A DNA stretch of 21,202 nucleotides, from contig DATJHJ010000073.1 of assembly GCA_035494015.1 (NCBI GenBank), forward strand, positions 1-21,202, read 5' to 3'. Within the stretch, counting starts at the first letter, position 1, and each line of letters begins with the position of its first letter. The notes beneath the pieces were generated by a model that was given only the letters and a program-made list of their open reading frames with translations, had not been told where the DNA came from and made no database searches. This document shows positions 1 through 6,226 of this stretch, piece after piece. The DNA comes from CADCTB01 sp035494015 (lineage in GTDB: Bacteria > Actinomycetota > Acidimicrobiia > Acidimicrobiales > AC-14). The translations under genes and the position numbers were made by a program.

Positions 1-1592
1 ACCTCGCCGTTCTTCTGGCCCAGCTGCTGGGGGCCGATCTCGTCGCTCATGCCGTACTCGGTGACCATGGCCCGGGCGATCTGGGTGGCCCGCTCGATGT
101 CGTTGGCCGCCCCGGTGGTGGGGTCCTCGAAGATCAGCTCCTCGGCCGTGCGCCCGCCCATGAGCATGGCCAGCTGGTCGCGCAGGGCGTTGCGGGAGGT
201 GAGGTACTTGTCCTCGGTGGGCAGGGCCAGGGTCCAACCGAGGGCCCGGCCGCGGGCGATGATCGAGATCTTGTGGATGGGGTCGGCGTCGGGCAGGGCG
301 TGGCCGACCAGGGCGTGGCCGCCCTCGTGGTACGCGATGACCCGCTTCTCGTTCTCCGACATGAGGCGGCTCTTGCGCTCGGGCCCGGCGATCACCCGGT
401 CGACCGCCTCCTCCAGCTGCGGCATGCCGATCTCCTCGAACCCCCGCCGGGCGGCCAGCAGGGCAGCCTCGTTCATGAGGTTGGCCAGGTCGGCGCCGGT
501 GAACCCCGGCGTGCGGCGGGCCAGGATGTCGACGTCGACCCCTTTGGCCAGCGGCTTGTTCTTGGCGTGGACGTTGAGGATGGCCCGGCGACCCTCCAGG
601 TCGGGACGGTCGACCACGATCTGGCGGTCGAAGCGACCGGGGCGCAGCAGGGCGGGGTCGAGGATGTCGGGCCGGTTGGTGGCGGCGATGAGGATGACGC
701 CGGCCTTGGTGTCGAACCCGTCCATCTCGACGAGCAACTGATTGAGCGTCTGCTCCCGCTCGTCGTGGCCGCCGCCCAGCCCGGCCCCGCGGTGGCGACC
801 CACGGCGTCGATCTCGTCGACGAACACGATGGCCGGCGCCGAGTTCTTGGCCTGCTCGAACAGGTCCCGCACCCGGCTGGCGCCGACGCCCACGAACATC
901 TCCACGAAGTCCGAGCCGGAGATGGAGAAGAAGGGCACGCCGGCCTCGCCCGCCACCGCCCGGGCCAGCAGCGTCTTGCCCGTCCCGGGCGGGCCGAAGA
1001 GGAGCACGCCCTTGGGGATCTTGGCCCCCATGGCCAGGAACTTGGCCGGGGCCTCCAGGAACTCCTTGATCTCCTGCAGCTCCTCGACGGCCTCGTCGGC
1101 GCCGGCCACGTCGGCGAAGGTGACCTTGGGCTGGTCCTTGCTCACCTGCTTGGCCTTGGCCTTGCCGAACTGCATCACCCGGCTGCCGCCGCCCTGCATG
1201 GTGTTCATCACGAACAGGAAGGCCCCGATGAGCAGCACGAAGGGCAGGAAGGTCTGCACCAGGGTCCACCACAGGGGGTCCTTCTGGTGGTCGACCTTGG
1301 TCTGGACGCCGGCCTGGCGCAGCTCGTCGATGACCTTGGGGGCGTCGTCGCGGACGTAGTTGACGCGGTACTTGCTCCCGTCGACCAGCTCCCCCTGGAT
1401 CGACGCGTCCCGGTCAGCGACGGTGGCGTTCTTGACCTGGCCCGAGGTGACCTTGCCCTCGAACTCGTCGAGGCGCAGCTTCTTGCGGTCGCCGCCGCCC
1501 CGGAAGACGCCGCCGGCGACGAGCACCGCGACCAGGGCCACCGCCACCCAGAACGGCGCGCTTCGAAAAACCTTGGGAGCCCGGGTCTTCAC
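1..1592 (-). CDS. ftsH: ATP-dependent zinc metalloprotease FtsH (partial, C-terminus off the left edge)
   Basis: Membrane-anchored AAA+ protease that extracts and degrades misfolded membrane proteins and short-lived regulators. About 530 residues are present. Visible in order: a first membrane helix at about 13-30, an extracytoplasmic stretch, a second helix at about 113-130, Walker A GPPGTGKT (200-207), Walker B with VDEIDAVG (258-265), the second region of homology ending in RPGRFDR (317-323), and the zinc motif HEGGH (422-426). Asp498 in AANDIERAT fits the third zinc ligand. The sequence stops near residue 530, so the C-terminal tail is missing because of the window edge, not because of a mutation. 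The GTG at 1592 is chosen because a TGA lies in the same frame just upstream and TGAGGGGA precedes the GTG. It is the last visible gene of the DUF2342-tilS-hpt-ftsH operon; tilS-hpt-ftsH is a widely conserved order. Confidence 0.97.
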   Translation of the reverse strand, partial: MKTRAPKVFRSAPFWVAVALVAVLVAGGVFRGGGDRKKLRLDEFEGKVTSGQVKNATVADRDASIQGELVDGSKYRVNYVRDDAPKVIDELRQAGVQTKVDHQKDPLWWTLVQTFLPFVLLIGAFLFVMNTMQGGGSRVMQFGKAKAKQVSKDQPKVTFADVAGADEAVEELQEIKEFLEAPAKFLAMGAKIPKGVLLFGPPGTGKTLLARAVAGEAGVPFFSISGSDFVEMFVGVGASRVRDLFEQAKNSAPAIVFVDEIDAVGRHRGAGLGGGHDEREQTLNQLLVEMDGFDTKAGVILIAATNRPDILDPALLRPGRFDRQIVVDRPDLEGRRAILNVHAKNKPLAKGVDVDILARRTPGFTGADLANLMNEAALLAARRGFEEIGMPQLEEAVDRVIAGPERKSRLMSENEKRVIAYHEGGHALVGHALPDADPIHKISIIARGRALGWTLALPTEDKYLTSRNALRDQLAMLMGGRTAEELIFEDPTTGAANDIERATQIARAMVTEYGMSDEIGPQQLGQKNGE

Positions 1593-1597
1593 TCCCC

Positions 1598-1651
1598 TCA
1601 GTCTTCCCGCTCAGAGGGCCGCTCGGGCCCCGGGTCGTTCGCTGTGCTCAC
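1598..1651 (-). CDS. Possible 17-codon leader ORF between hpt and ftsH
   Basis: A GTG at 1651 preceded by TGAGGGGC opens a 17-residue frame (MSTANDPGPERPSERED) whose TGA lies 5 nt before the ftsH start. Its Shine-Dalgarno-like context overlaps the hpt stop codon, and an almost identical context (TGAGGGGA, then GTG) precedes ftsH. This could couple translation from hpt to ftsH, or simply be a small duplication of the initiation region. I know of no family for it, and an ORF this short may be chance. Confidence 0.2.
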   Translation of the reverse strand: MSTANDPGPERPSERED

Positions 1652-1656
1652 GCCCC

Positions 1657-2199
1657 TCAGGGTACCGACCCTGCCCAGGTACAGACGAACGGCAAATTGC
1701 GGTACCGCTCGTCCACGTCCAGCCCGTACCCGATGACGAACTCGGGCGGGATGGTGAACCCCACGTACTTCAGGGTGGGCGACCGCTTCTGCCGGCCCTC
1801 CCGCACCAGCAGCGCGCACACCTCCAGCGACGCCGGGTTGCGGGCCCGGAGGTTCTTGCGCAGGTAGGACAGGGTCAGCCCGCTGTCCACGATGTCCTCC
1901 ACCAGGAGCACGTGGCGGCCGGAGAGGTCGACGTCGAGGTCCTTGACGATGCGGACCACGCCGCTCGTCTTGGTCGCGCTGCCGTAGGACGACACGGCCA
2001 TGAAGTCGAACTCGACCGGCAGGTCGATGGCCCGGGCCAGGTCGCTCATGAACACGAACGCCCCCTTGAGCACCCCGATCAGCAGCGGCGCCCGGCCGGC
2101 GTAGTCGGCGGTGATCTGCTTGCCGAGGGCGGCGATCCGGTCCTGCAGCTGCTCCTCGCTGACGATCACCTCACCCAGATTGGGATCCTCGGCCGGCAC
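1657..2199 (-). CDS. hpt: Hypoxanthine phosphoribosyltransferase
   Basis: Purine salvage enzyme that converts hypoxanthine or guanine plus PRPP to IMP or GMP in the cytoplasm. The 180-residue length is normal for the family. The PRPP-binding signature VEDIVDSGLTL is intact, as are the N-terminal DLGEV-like segment (NLGEVIVSEEQL), the KGAFVFMSDLAR segment and the terminal GLDVDERYRNLPFV segment. The GTG at 2199 is preferred because it keeps the conserved NLGEVIVSEEQ start. There is no good Shine-Dalgarno right before it; a GGAGG lies about 16 nt upstream and is folded into a small hairpin at the tilS stop. An in-frame GTG 12 codons in (GEV-IVS) is a weaker alternative. It follows tilS by 11 nt and precedes ftsH by 64 nt. 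Confidence 0.96.
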   Translation of the reverse strand: MPAEDPNLGEVIVSEEQLQDRIAALGKQITADYAGRAPLLIGVLKGAFVFMSDLARAIDLPVEFDFMAVSSYGSATKTSGVVRIVKDLDVDLSGRHVLLVEDIVDSGLTLSYLRKNLRARNPASLEVCALLVREGRQKRSPTLKYVGFTIPPEFVIGYGLDVDERYRNLPFVCTWAGSVP

Positions 2200-2205
2200 G
2201 TCAGC

Positions 2206-2220
2206 GGAGGTTAGCCCTCC
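2206..2220 (-). promoter_or_regulatory. Hairpin holding a Shine-Dalgarno at the tilS-hpt junction
   Basis: Read on the minus strand, GGAGG pairs perfectly with CCTCC across a 5-nt loop that contains the tilS stop codon. GGAGG is the only strong Shine-Dalgarno near the hpt start. The hairpin could make hpt initiation depend on ribosomes terminating on tilS, which is inference from the pairing alone. Confidence 0.35.
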
Positions 2221-3062
2221 AGGCGAAGGACGTTTTTGGTCCGCCGGACCCGCCGGCCCCCGCCCACATCGGCCGCCTTGGCCTCGTTGCGGGCGACGGC
2301 CAGGACGCGTTCCACCGTGGCCGCGTCCGGGGGGTGGTCCTCGGTCAGCCACCGGCGGAGGGCCCGGCGGGCCAGGGCCGGGGGCGACGTGGCCAGGAGG
2401 TGGGCGTCGGTCGGGTCGAGGGCGGCGGCGAGCAGGTCGAGGACCTCCGCCTCGTCGCGAAGGAGCACCGCTTGGCGAGCCAGGATCGGTACGACGTCGC
2501 GGTCGGCGATCTCGTTGACGAGGGGCAGCAGCTCGGCGCGGACGCGGTTGCGGCGGTGGGCCGGGTCGAGGTTGGACGGGTCGACGATGGGCTGCAGGCC
2601 TTCGTCGGCGCACACCTTCTCGGTCTCGGCCCGCCGCAGCGCCAGGAGGGGACGGCGGTCGTCGGCCCGCATCCCGGCCAGGCCGTCGAGGCCGGCACCG
2701 CGGATCAGGTTGAGCAGGACGGTCTCGGCCTGGTCGTCGGCGGTGTGGCCGGTCATGACGTCCGGGGGGAGCACGGCGTAGCGGGCGGCCCGGGCCCGGG
2801 CTTCGAGGTTGGGGCCGGGAGCGACGTCAACGGTCTCACTTCGGAAAGCAGCCCCGTAGCGGGCGGCGGCGTCGCGGACGACGTCGGCTTCCCCGGCCGA
2901 GCCCGGCCGCAGGCCGTGGTCGACGTGGACGGCGGTCACGGCGCAGCCGGCCTGCATGGCCAGGACGAGCAGGGCGAGCGAGTCGGCGCCGCCGGAGACG
3001 GCGCAGGTGACCGCGGTGCCCGGTGGGGGGAAGGTGCAGCGGGCCAGCAGCCCGCCGGTCAC
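2211..3062 (-). CDS. tilS: tRNA(Ile)-lysidine synthase TilS
   Basis: ATP-dependent enzyme that converts the wobble cytidine of the CAU-anticodon tRNA-Ile to lysidine, so that it reads AUA. The N-type ATP pyrophosphatase P-loop SGGADS is at residues 23-28, followed by AVHVDHGLRPGS, the TGHTADDQAETVLLNLIRGAGLDGLAGM block, and the DPSNLDPAHRRNRVRAELLPLV block, all typical of TilS. At 283 residues it is shorter than the roughly 430-residue E. coli enzyme. It keeps the catalytic domain and a short helical tail but seems to lack a full C-terminal domain, as in many actinobacteria. The GTG at 3062 overlaps the metalloprotease stop (GTGA), which supports this start and translational coupling. Confidence 0.95.
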   Translation of the reverse strand: MTGGLLARCTFPPPGTAVTCAVSGGADSLALLVLAMQAGCAVTAVHVDHGLRPGSAGEADVVRDAAARYGAAFRSETVDVAPGPNLEARARAARYAVLPPDVMTGHTADDQAETVLLNLIRGAGLDGLAGMRADDRRPLLALRRAETEKVCADEGLQPIVDPSNLDPAHRRNRVRAELLPLVNEIADRDVVPILARQAVLLRDEAEVLDLLAAALDPTDAHLLATSPPALARRALRRWLTEDHPPDAATVERVLAVARNEAKAADVGGGRRVRRTKNVLRLEG

Positions 3063-4126
3063 GCCGAGGCGGCGGCGGCCTCGGCCATCCGGGAGAGCCA
3101 GCGCTCGGGGTCCTTGATCTCGGCCAAGTCGGGGAGGTTCTCGGGGCCGCGCCACAGCAGGTTGATCCCGCCGTCGCCCTCGGCCTCCTCGACGGCGGCG
3201 AGGAACTTCTCGCCCTCCTGGTACTGGCGCAGCTTGGCCTCCACCCCGACCAGCTTCTGGATCATGCGGGCCGGTCCCTTGGCCTGGCGGCGGTCGTGCA
3301 GGACGTTGCTGAACCGCTCCGCGCTCGGCACCCGCTCGGTGGCCGCTCGGTCCATGACCAGGTCCCCGTGGCCCTCGAGCACGCTCATCAGACCCCCGAT
3401 GCGCTGGAGGACAGCTTGCTGCTCGGGACTGGCCAGGACGGTGACGATCCCGCCCTCGTCGAGCGGGTTCTGCCCGGCCCGGGCCTGGGCCACCGCCCGC
3501 TTGAGCGACTCCAGCATCTTCTTGGGGTCGGGGTCGAAGTTGGCCAGGCTGTCGTCGACCAGGGAGAGGAAGTAGGGGCGCAGCCACGGCACCCCGGTGA
3601 ACTGCATGCGGTGGGTGACCTCGTGCAGGGCCAGCCACAGCCGGAACTCCCGGGGCGGGAAGCCGTAGCGCTTCTCGAGGGCCAAGATGTTGGGGCCCAC
3701 GTAGTAGACGAGATCCTGGTCGTCGGGGTTCTCGTTCTCGATGACCAGCATGTCGTACTGGCCCAGGACCCGGGTCGACATCCAGCCGAGGAGGGCGCCC
3801 ACCTCGGCCCCGGCGATCTGGCGGCCGACGGGAGCGACCCTGGTGTTGGTCATGCGCTCGGCCAGGCGATCGGTCAGCGGACGGAGCAGGCGCTGGAAGG
3901 AGGCCAGGTTGGCCCGGATCCAGCCGGCCCGGTCGGTCACCCGGGCCCGGGCCGGGCCCACGAGGGACTTCAGCCCGGTCTCGGCCTCGACCAGGGCCTC
4001 GGCCTCGGCCGTGAACTCACGGAAGTCGGGCTCCAGGGACGAGTAGTGGTACGACTCGGCCAGCGGTTCGCGCCCGGCGACCCGGATGGCCACCCGCTCG
4101 GCGGTGTCCCAGGCGATGGCGTCCAT
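3059..4126 (-). CDS. Zinc-dependent metalloprotease-like protein, DUF2342 family
   Basis: The 355-residue product matches the actinobacterial DUF2342 zincin-like family, whose members are sometimes annotated as putative hydrolases or coenzyme F420 biosynthesis-associated proteins; the substrate is unknown. The zinc motif HEVTH is at 168-172, inside the family block LALHEVTHRMQFTGVPWLRP, and a second conserved block with EGHGDLVMD begins at residue 251. No signal peptide or membrane helix is seen, so a cytoplasmic protein is likely. The ATG at 4126 shares its A with the stop codon of the upstream 47-aa gene (TGATG), and no Shine-Dalgarno is seen, so start-stop coupling is likely. Its position directly before tilS is conserved in actinobacteria. 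Protease activity is inferred from the motif only. Confidence 0.9.
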   Translation of the reverse strand: MDAIAWDTAERVAIRVAGREPLAESYHYSSLEPDFREFTAEAEALVEAETGLKSLVGPARARVTDRAGWIRANLASFQRLLRPLTDRLAERMTNTRVAPVGRQIAGAEVGALLGWMSTRVLGQYDMLVIENENPDDQDLVYYVGPNILALEKRYGFPPREFRLWLALHEVTHRMQFTGVPWLRPYFLSLVDDSLANFDPDPKKMLESLKRAVAQARAGQNPLDEGGIVTVLASPEQQAVLQRIGGLMSVLEGHGDLVMDRAATERVPSAERFSNVLHDRRQAKGPARMIQKLVGVEAKLRQYQEGEKFLAAVEEAEGDGGINLLWRGPENLPDLAEIKDPERWLSRMAEAAAASA

Positions 4127-4269
4127 CAGGTCTTCGGGTACTTGGCGGCCACGACCTTGAAGACGTACTGCAGCACCACCGAGAGCACCCCGAGGATGGC
4201 CACGACCACCAGGATGGGAGCGATCCAGTACGCCCACGGCTTCGCCGTAGCGAGCAACAACAAGTCCAT
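4126..4269 (-). CDS. 47-aa single-span membrane protein (unknown)
   Basis: This small gene encodes MDLLLLATAKPW, then one hydrophobic helix (about residues 14-36) and a basic tail ending AAKYPKT. Third codon positions are almost all G or C, as in neighbouring real genes. The stop overlaps the ATG of the metalloprotease by one base (TGATG), so the two are probably translated together. No convincing Shine-Dalgarno is present. On the minus strand a TACAGT hexamer (4277-4282) lies 7 nt before the ATG, a spacing compatible with a leaderless start, but no -35 was recognised. The function is unknown; it may anchor or partner the metalloprotease. Confidence 0.72.
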   Translation of the reverse strand: MDLLLLATAKPWAYWIAPILVVVAILGVLSVVLQYVFKVVAAKYPKT

Positions 4270-4604
4270 CCCGCCGACTGTACCGACAGAGTCGCCGCTC
4301 CACCGGCCGCCCGGCGAGCGCGCTGCTCGCTTGCCGGGCCTGGCCGCGTCGCCCGACCGTGCAACTGTCCCTACCAGAGCCACAAGATTGCACGCTCACG
4401 GCCCATACGCTGATGGGACCCCGCGCGCACGAGGCCCGGCCGGACCGCCGGGGGGTCGCCAGGGTGGGCGCCAGCTCCGGCGCCCCGTGAGGGGCAGCCG
4501 GACCGTGTCGGCGCAGGGCGCAGCCGTGCTTGCCGTAACGGAACAACGTTGAGCCGCCCGGAGGGCGACCACGCCGTCAGTGTCGGGGCCGCAGGCCCCG
4601 ACTG
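4270..4604. other. Gene-free stretch between the tilS operon and the zinc-protein gene
   Basis: I find no coding frame with convincing codon use or start signal in these 335 bases. It holds two good hairpins (4466-4485: GGGCGCC pairing with GGCGCCC; 4582-4602: GTCGGGGCC pairing with GGCCCCGAC), a CAACGTTG palindrome at 4544-4551, and presumably the promoter of the 47-aa gene operon. No recognisable -35/-10 pair stands out. Confidence 0.6.
4582..4602 (-). terminator. Candidate terminator hairpin after the sigma/anti-sigma operon
   Basis: A perfect 9-bp G+C stem with a 3-nt loop begins 3 nt beyond the end of the 62-aa gene. There is no U-run after it on the minus strand, so it is at best a GC-type terminator or a 3' stabilising hairpin. 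Confidence 0.4.
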
Positions 4605-4793
4605 TCATGCGATCTTCTTGCCCCGCACCCGCGGCACGACCATCGGGGCGTGCTGCGAGCAGAACTGCCCGTCGTTGTAGATGGACAGGATGGTGGCGCA
4701 CCCGGCGTGGCGACACGTCCGCCCGGCCTTGAACGCCTTCGACGGCCGGTCGTTGCCGGAGATCGGGTGAGCTGCGACAGATCCTTCGGACAT
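4605..4793 (-). CDS. 62-aa putative zinc-binding protein (C-C-C-H), third gene of the sigR operon
   Basis: The product carries C27, C32, C45 and H48 in the pattern C-x4-C-x12-C-x2-H, with the stretch TILSIYNDGQFCSQHAP between and after them. This resembles a small actinobacterial family with the core C-T-x-L-S-x-Y-N then C-x2-H; its role is not known to me. The C-terminus is basic (RVRGKKIA). It lies 28 nt after the anti-sigma gene on the same strand. The ATG at 4793 has no Shine-Dalgarno; instead a 7-bp hairpin ends 2 nt before it. Co-transcription with a thiol-responsive sigma pair suggests a redox or zinc-linked job, which is inference. Confidence 0.75.
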   Translation of the reverse strand: MSEGSVAAHPISGNDRPSKAFKAGRTCRHAGCATILSIYNDGQFCSQHAPMVVPRVRGKKIA

Positions 4794-4795
4794 GT

Positions 4796-4814
4796 TCTGC
4801 CCAACCAGGGCAGA
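4796..4814 (-). promoter_or_regulatory. Hairpin directly before the 62-aa zinc-protein start
   Basis: On the minus strand TCTGCCC pairs perfectly with GGGCAGA around a 5-nt loop, ending 2 nt before the ATG, where a Shine-Dalgarno would be expected. It could attenuate or process the mRNA between the anti-sigma and zinc-protein genes. This is read from pairing only. Confidence 0.4.
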
Positions 4815-4821
4815 GGGGCCG

Positions 4822-5064
4822 CTATTCCGCGTGCTGCTCGACTTCTCGCAGGGCGGCGGCGACCCGCATGACCAGCGTCTCGGGGACGTGGTCCCGGCAC
4901 TTCTGGCGGACGACGATGCGCAGCTCGGCCTCGAAGTCGTAGGCCTCGAAGCACGGCGGGCAGTCGTCGAGGTGACGCTGGATGATGACCCTGCGATCGT
5001 CGGTGAGCTCGCCGTCGAGGTAGTGGTACAGAAGCTCCACAGCCTCTATGCAGTGCTCATCCAT
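4822..5064 (-). CDS. rsrA: Zinc anti-sigma factor, RsrA-like
   Basis: An 80-residue protein expected to bind and inhibit the adjacent ECF sigma factor in the cytoplasm and to release it on thiol oxidation. The ZAS motif H31-x3-C35-x2-C38 is present, with an N-terminal C5 at the place of the zinc/disulfide cysteine of Streptomyces RsrA, plus C56 near the RsrA C61-C62 pair. The segment LLYHYLDGEL followed by RHLDDCPPCFEAYDFEAELR is typical of the family. The ATG at 5064 is chosen over one further upstream because GAGGGG lies 5 nt before it; it overlaps the sigma gene stop by 8 nt, implying coupled synthesis. The redox response follows from family knowledge and is not shown here. Confidence 0.92.
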   Translation of the reverse strand: MDEHCIEAVELLYHYLDGELTDDRRVIIQRHLDDCPPCFEAYDFEAELRIVVRQKCRDHVPETLVMRVAAALREVEQHAE

Positions 5065-5638
5065 GTGTCCCCTCACGTTCGGGTACCAGTCCACGCTGAC
5101 GTCCGAATTCGTACAACCGCTTCTGTAGCGCCCTTCTTCCGCGATGGAGGCGACTCATCACGGTGCCGATGGGCACGTCCAGGATCTCAGCGATCTCCTT
5201 GTACGAAAATCCTTCCACGTCGCCGAGCAGGACCGCCATCCGGAACTGCTCGGGGAGGGCCTCGATGGCCTCCTTCACCTCGGTCTCGGTGAAGTGGTCG
5301 AGGACCTCATCCTCGGCGCTGCGGCCGGCCTGCGCCCCCTCCAGTCCGCCGAGCCGGCGGTAGAGGTAGAAGTTTTCGAGGTCGTCGACGTCAGACTCCT
5401 CCGGGCGGCGCTTCTTGGCCCGGTAGGTGTTGATGTAGGTGTTCGTCAGGATCCGGTACAGCCAGGCCTTGAGGTTGGTCCCCTCGGCGAAGCTGTTGAA
5501 CGCCCGGTACGCCTTGAGGTAGGTCTCCTGGACCAGATCCTCGGCGTCCGACGGGTTCCGGGTCATGCGCAGGGCGGCCGTGTAGAGCGAGGGCATGTAC
5601 TGCATTGCCAGATCGCTGAACTTCGCCTGGTCGGCCAC
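5057..5638 (-). CDS. sigR: ECF RNA polymerase sigma factor, SigR/SigH-like
   Basis: A 193-residue group IV sigma factor. Region 2 covers RNPSDAEDLVQETYLKAYRAFNSFAEGTNLKAWL and on to TYRAKKRRP. Region 4 is the helix-turn-helix stretch with SYKEIAEILDVPIGTVMSRLHRGRRALQKRL. The linker with NFYLYRRLGG and SAEDEVLD is characteristic of SigR/SigH, the regulators of the disulfide-stress and mycothiol regulon. The GTG start at 5638 has GAGGA a few bases upstream. The gene overlaps rsrA, the standard sigma/anti-sigma arrangement. Autoregulated promoters of this family have GGAAT and GTT elements; I could not find a good match upstream. Confidence 0.94.
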   Translation of the reverse strand: MADQAKFSDLAMQYMPSLYTAALRMTRNPSDAEDLVQETYLKAYRAFNSFAEGTNLKAWLYRILTNTYINTYRAKKRRPEESDVDDLENFYLYRRLGGLEGAQAGRSAEDEVLDHFTETEVKEAIEALPEQFRMAVLLGDVEGFSYKEIAEILDVPIGTVMSRLHRGRRALQKRLYEFGRQRGLVPEREGTHG

Positions 5639-5827
5639 TGATCCTCACGCTAGCCCGAGGTCTGGCGACATCCCCCTGGTTGGCCAGGGAGTCGTGCCTC
5701 GGTCGCCGCCGGGGCCACGCGGTGCCGCAGCGCCTCGACGACCGTGGACCGCTCCGGGGCCGGATGGCGATAACCGGTGGCGGACCGGGCCGGTTGGGCG
5801 CGGGGGCGGGGTGGGTAGGTAGGGATC
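5639..5827. other. Divergent spacer between sigR and the 104-aa gene
   Basis: This 189-base spacer must hold promoters in both directions. The clearest structure is a CCCTGG-TTGG-CCAGGG inverted repeat at 5674-5689, about 36 nt before the sigR start, placed where an operator or leader hairpin could be. No promoter hexamer pair was convincing in either direction. Confidence 0.4.
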
Positions 5828-6142
5828 ATGAGCGAGCAAGGAAACCGTCAGCCCGGCGTCGCCGGGGAAACCGACCACCACCAGCACCGGGCCGGCCCGG
5901 GCGAGGGCGTCCGTGCCCCCTACGCGGCCGAGACCGGCGTCTCCGAGATCTCCGTCTTCGACGGGGCGGGCAACGAGTCCGTCGTCCGCACCATGGGCGA
6001 CGAGACCGGCCGGCGGGCCCAGGGCACCGGACCGACCTCGGCGGCCGCCGAAGCCAACGCTGAGGAGCTGCTCGAGAAGGGCGGCCGCCAGGCCATCGGC
6101 GACGCCATGGGCCCCGTGCACAAGGGCACGCCCAACCCGTAG
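5828..6142 (+). CDS. 104-aa hydrophilic protein of unknown function
   Basis: Not recognised. The product is strongly polar, with an N-terminal His/Gln/Gly-rich segment (about residues 15-28), a central VSEISVFDGAGNESVVRTMGDETG stretch and an Ala/Glu-rich helix (AAAEANAEELLEKGGRQAIGD). No membrane helix, signal peptide or cysteine is present. Codon third positions follow the genome pattern, so it is a real gene. The ATG at 5828 has a purine-rich TAGGTAGGGATC just upstream. A strong terminator lies 21 nt after the stop, so it is probably a single-gene transcript, divergent from sigR. The context allows, but does not prove, a stress-related role. Confidence 0.75.
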   Translation: MSEQGNRQPGVAGETDHHQHRAGPGEGVRAPYAAETGVSEISVFDGAGNESVVRTMGDETGRRAQGTGPTSAAAEANAEELLEKGGRQAIGDAMGPVHKGTPNP

Positions 6143-6163
6143 AACCCGTAAAACCTCCACCGG

Positions 6164-6203
6164 CACCGCGCCCCCGGTCACTCCCGGGGGCGCGGTGTTG
6201 TCT
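6164..6203 (+). terminator. Strong intrinsic-type terminator after the 104-aa gene
   Basis: A perfect 14-bp stem (CACCGCGCCCCCGG pairing with its exact reverse complement), a 6-nt loop and TTGTCT after the stem. The tail is only partly T-rich, but the stem is the strongest in the window. Confidence 0.8.
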
Positions 6204-6226
6204 CACCCCGCTGTCACCATGACGGC

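Noticed and set aside
273..1736. Long plus-strand open frame opposite ftsH
   Set aside because: Shadow frame produced by high GC; ftsH on the other strand is unmistakable and the translated product is low-complexity Gly/Asp/Val/Leu.
4396..4954. Minus-strand frames overlapping the 62-aa zinc protein and the gene-free stretch
   Set aside because: Arg/Pro/Ala-rich translation without motifs; the zinc protein and RsrA frames explain the coding signal.
5640..5800. Search for a GGAAT/GTT SigR autoregulatory promoter
   Set aside because: No pair with correct sequence and spacing was found upstream of sigR.
5795..5816. GGTT-N17-GGGTAG resembling a SigB/SigF-type promoter before the 104-aa gene
   Set aside because: The surrounding sequence is a G-rich run that would match many such patterns, and it would leave almost no leader before a gene with its own ribosome binding site.
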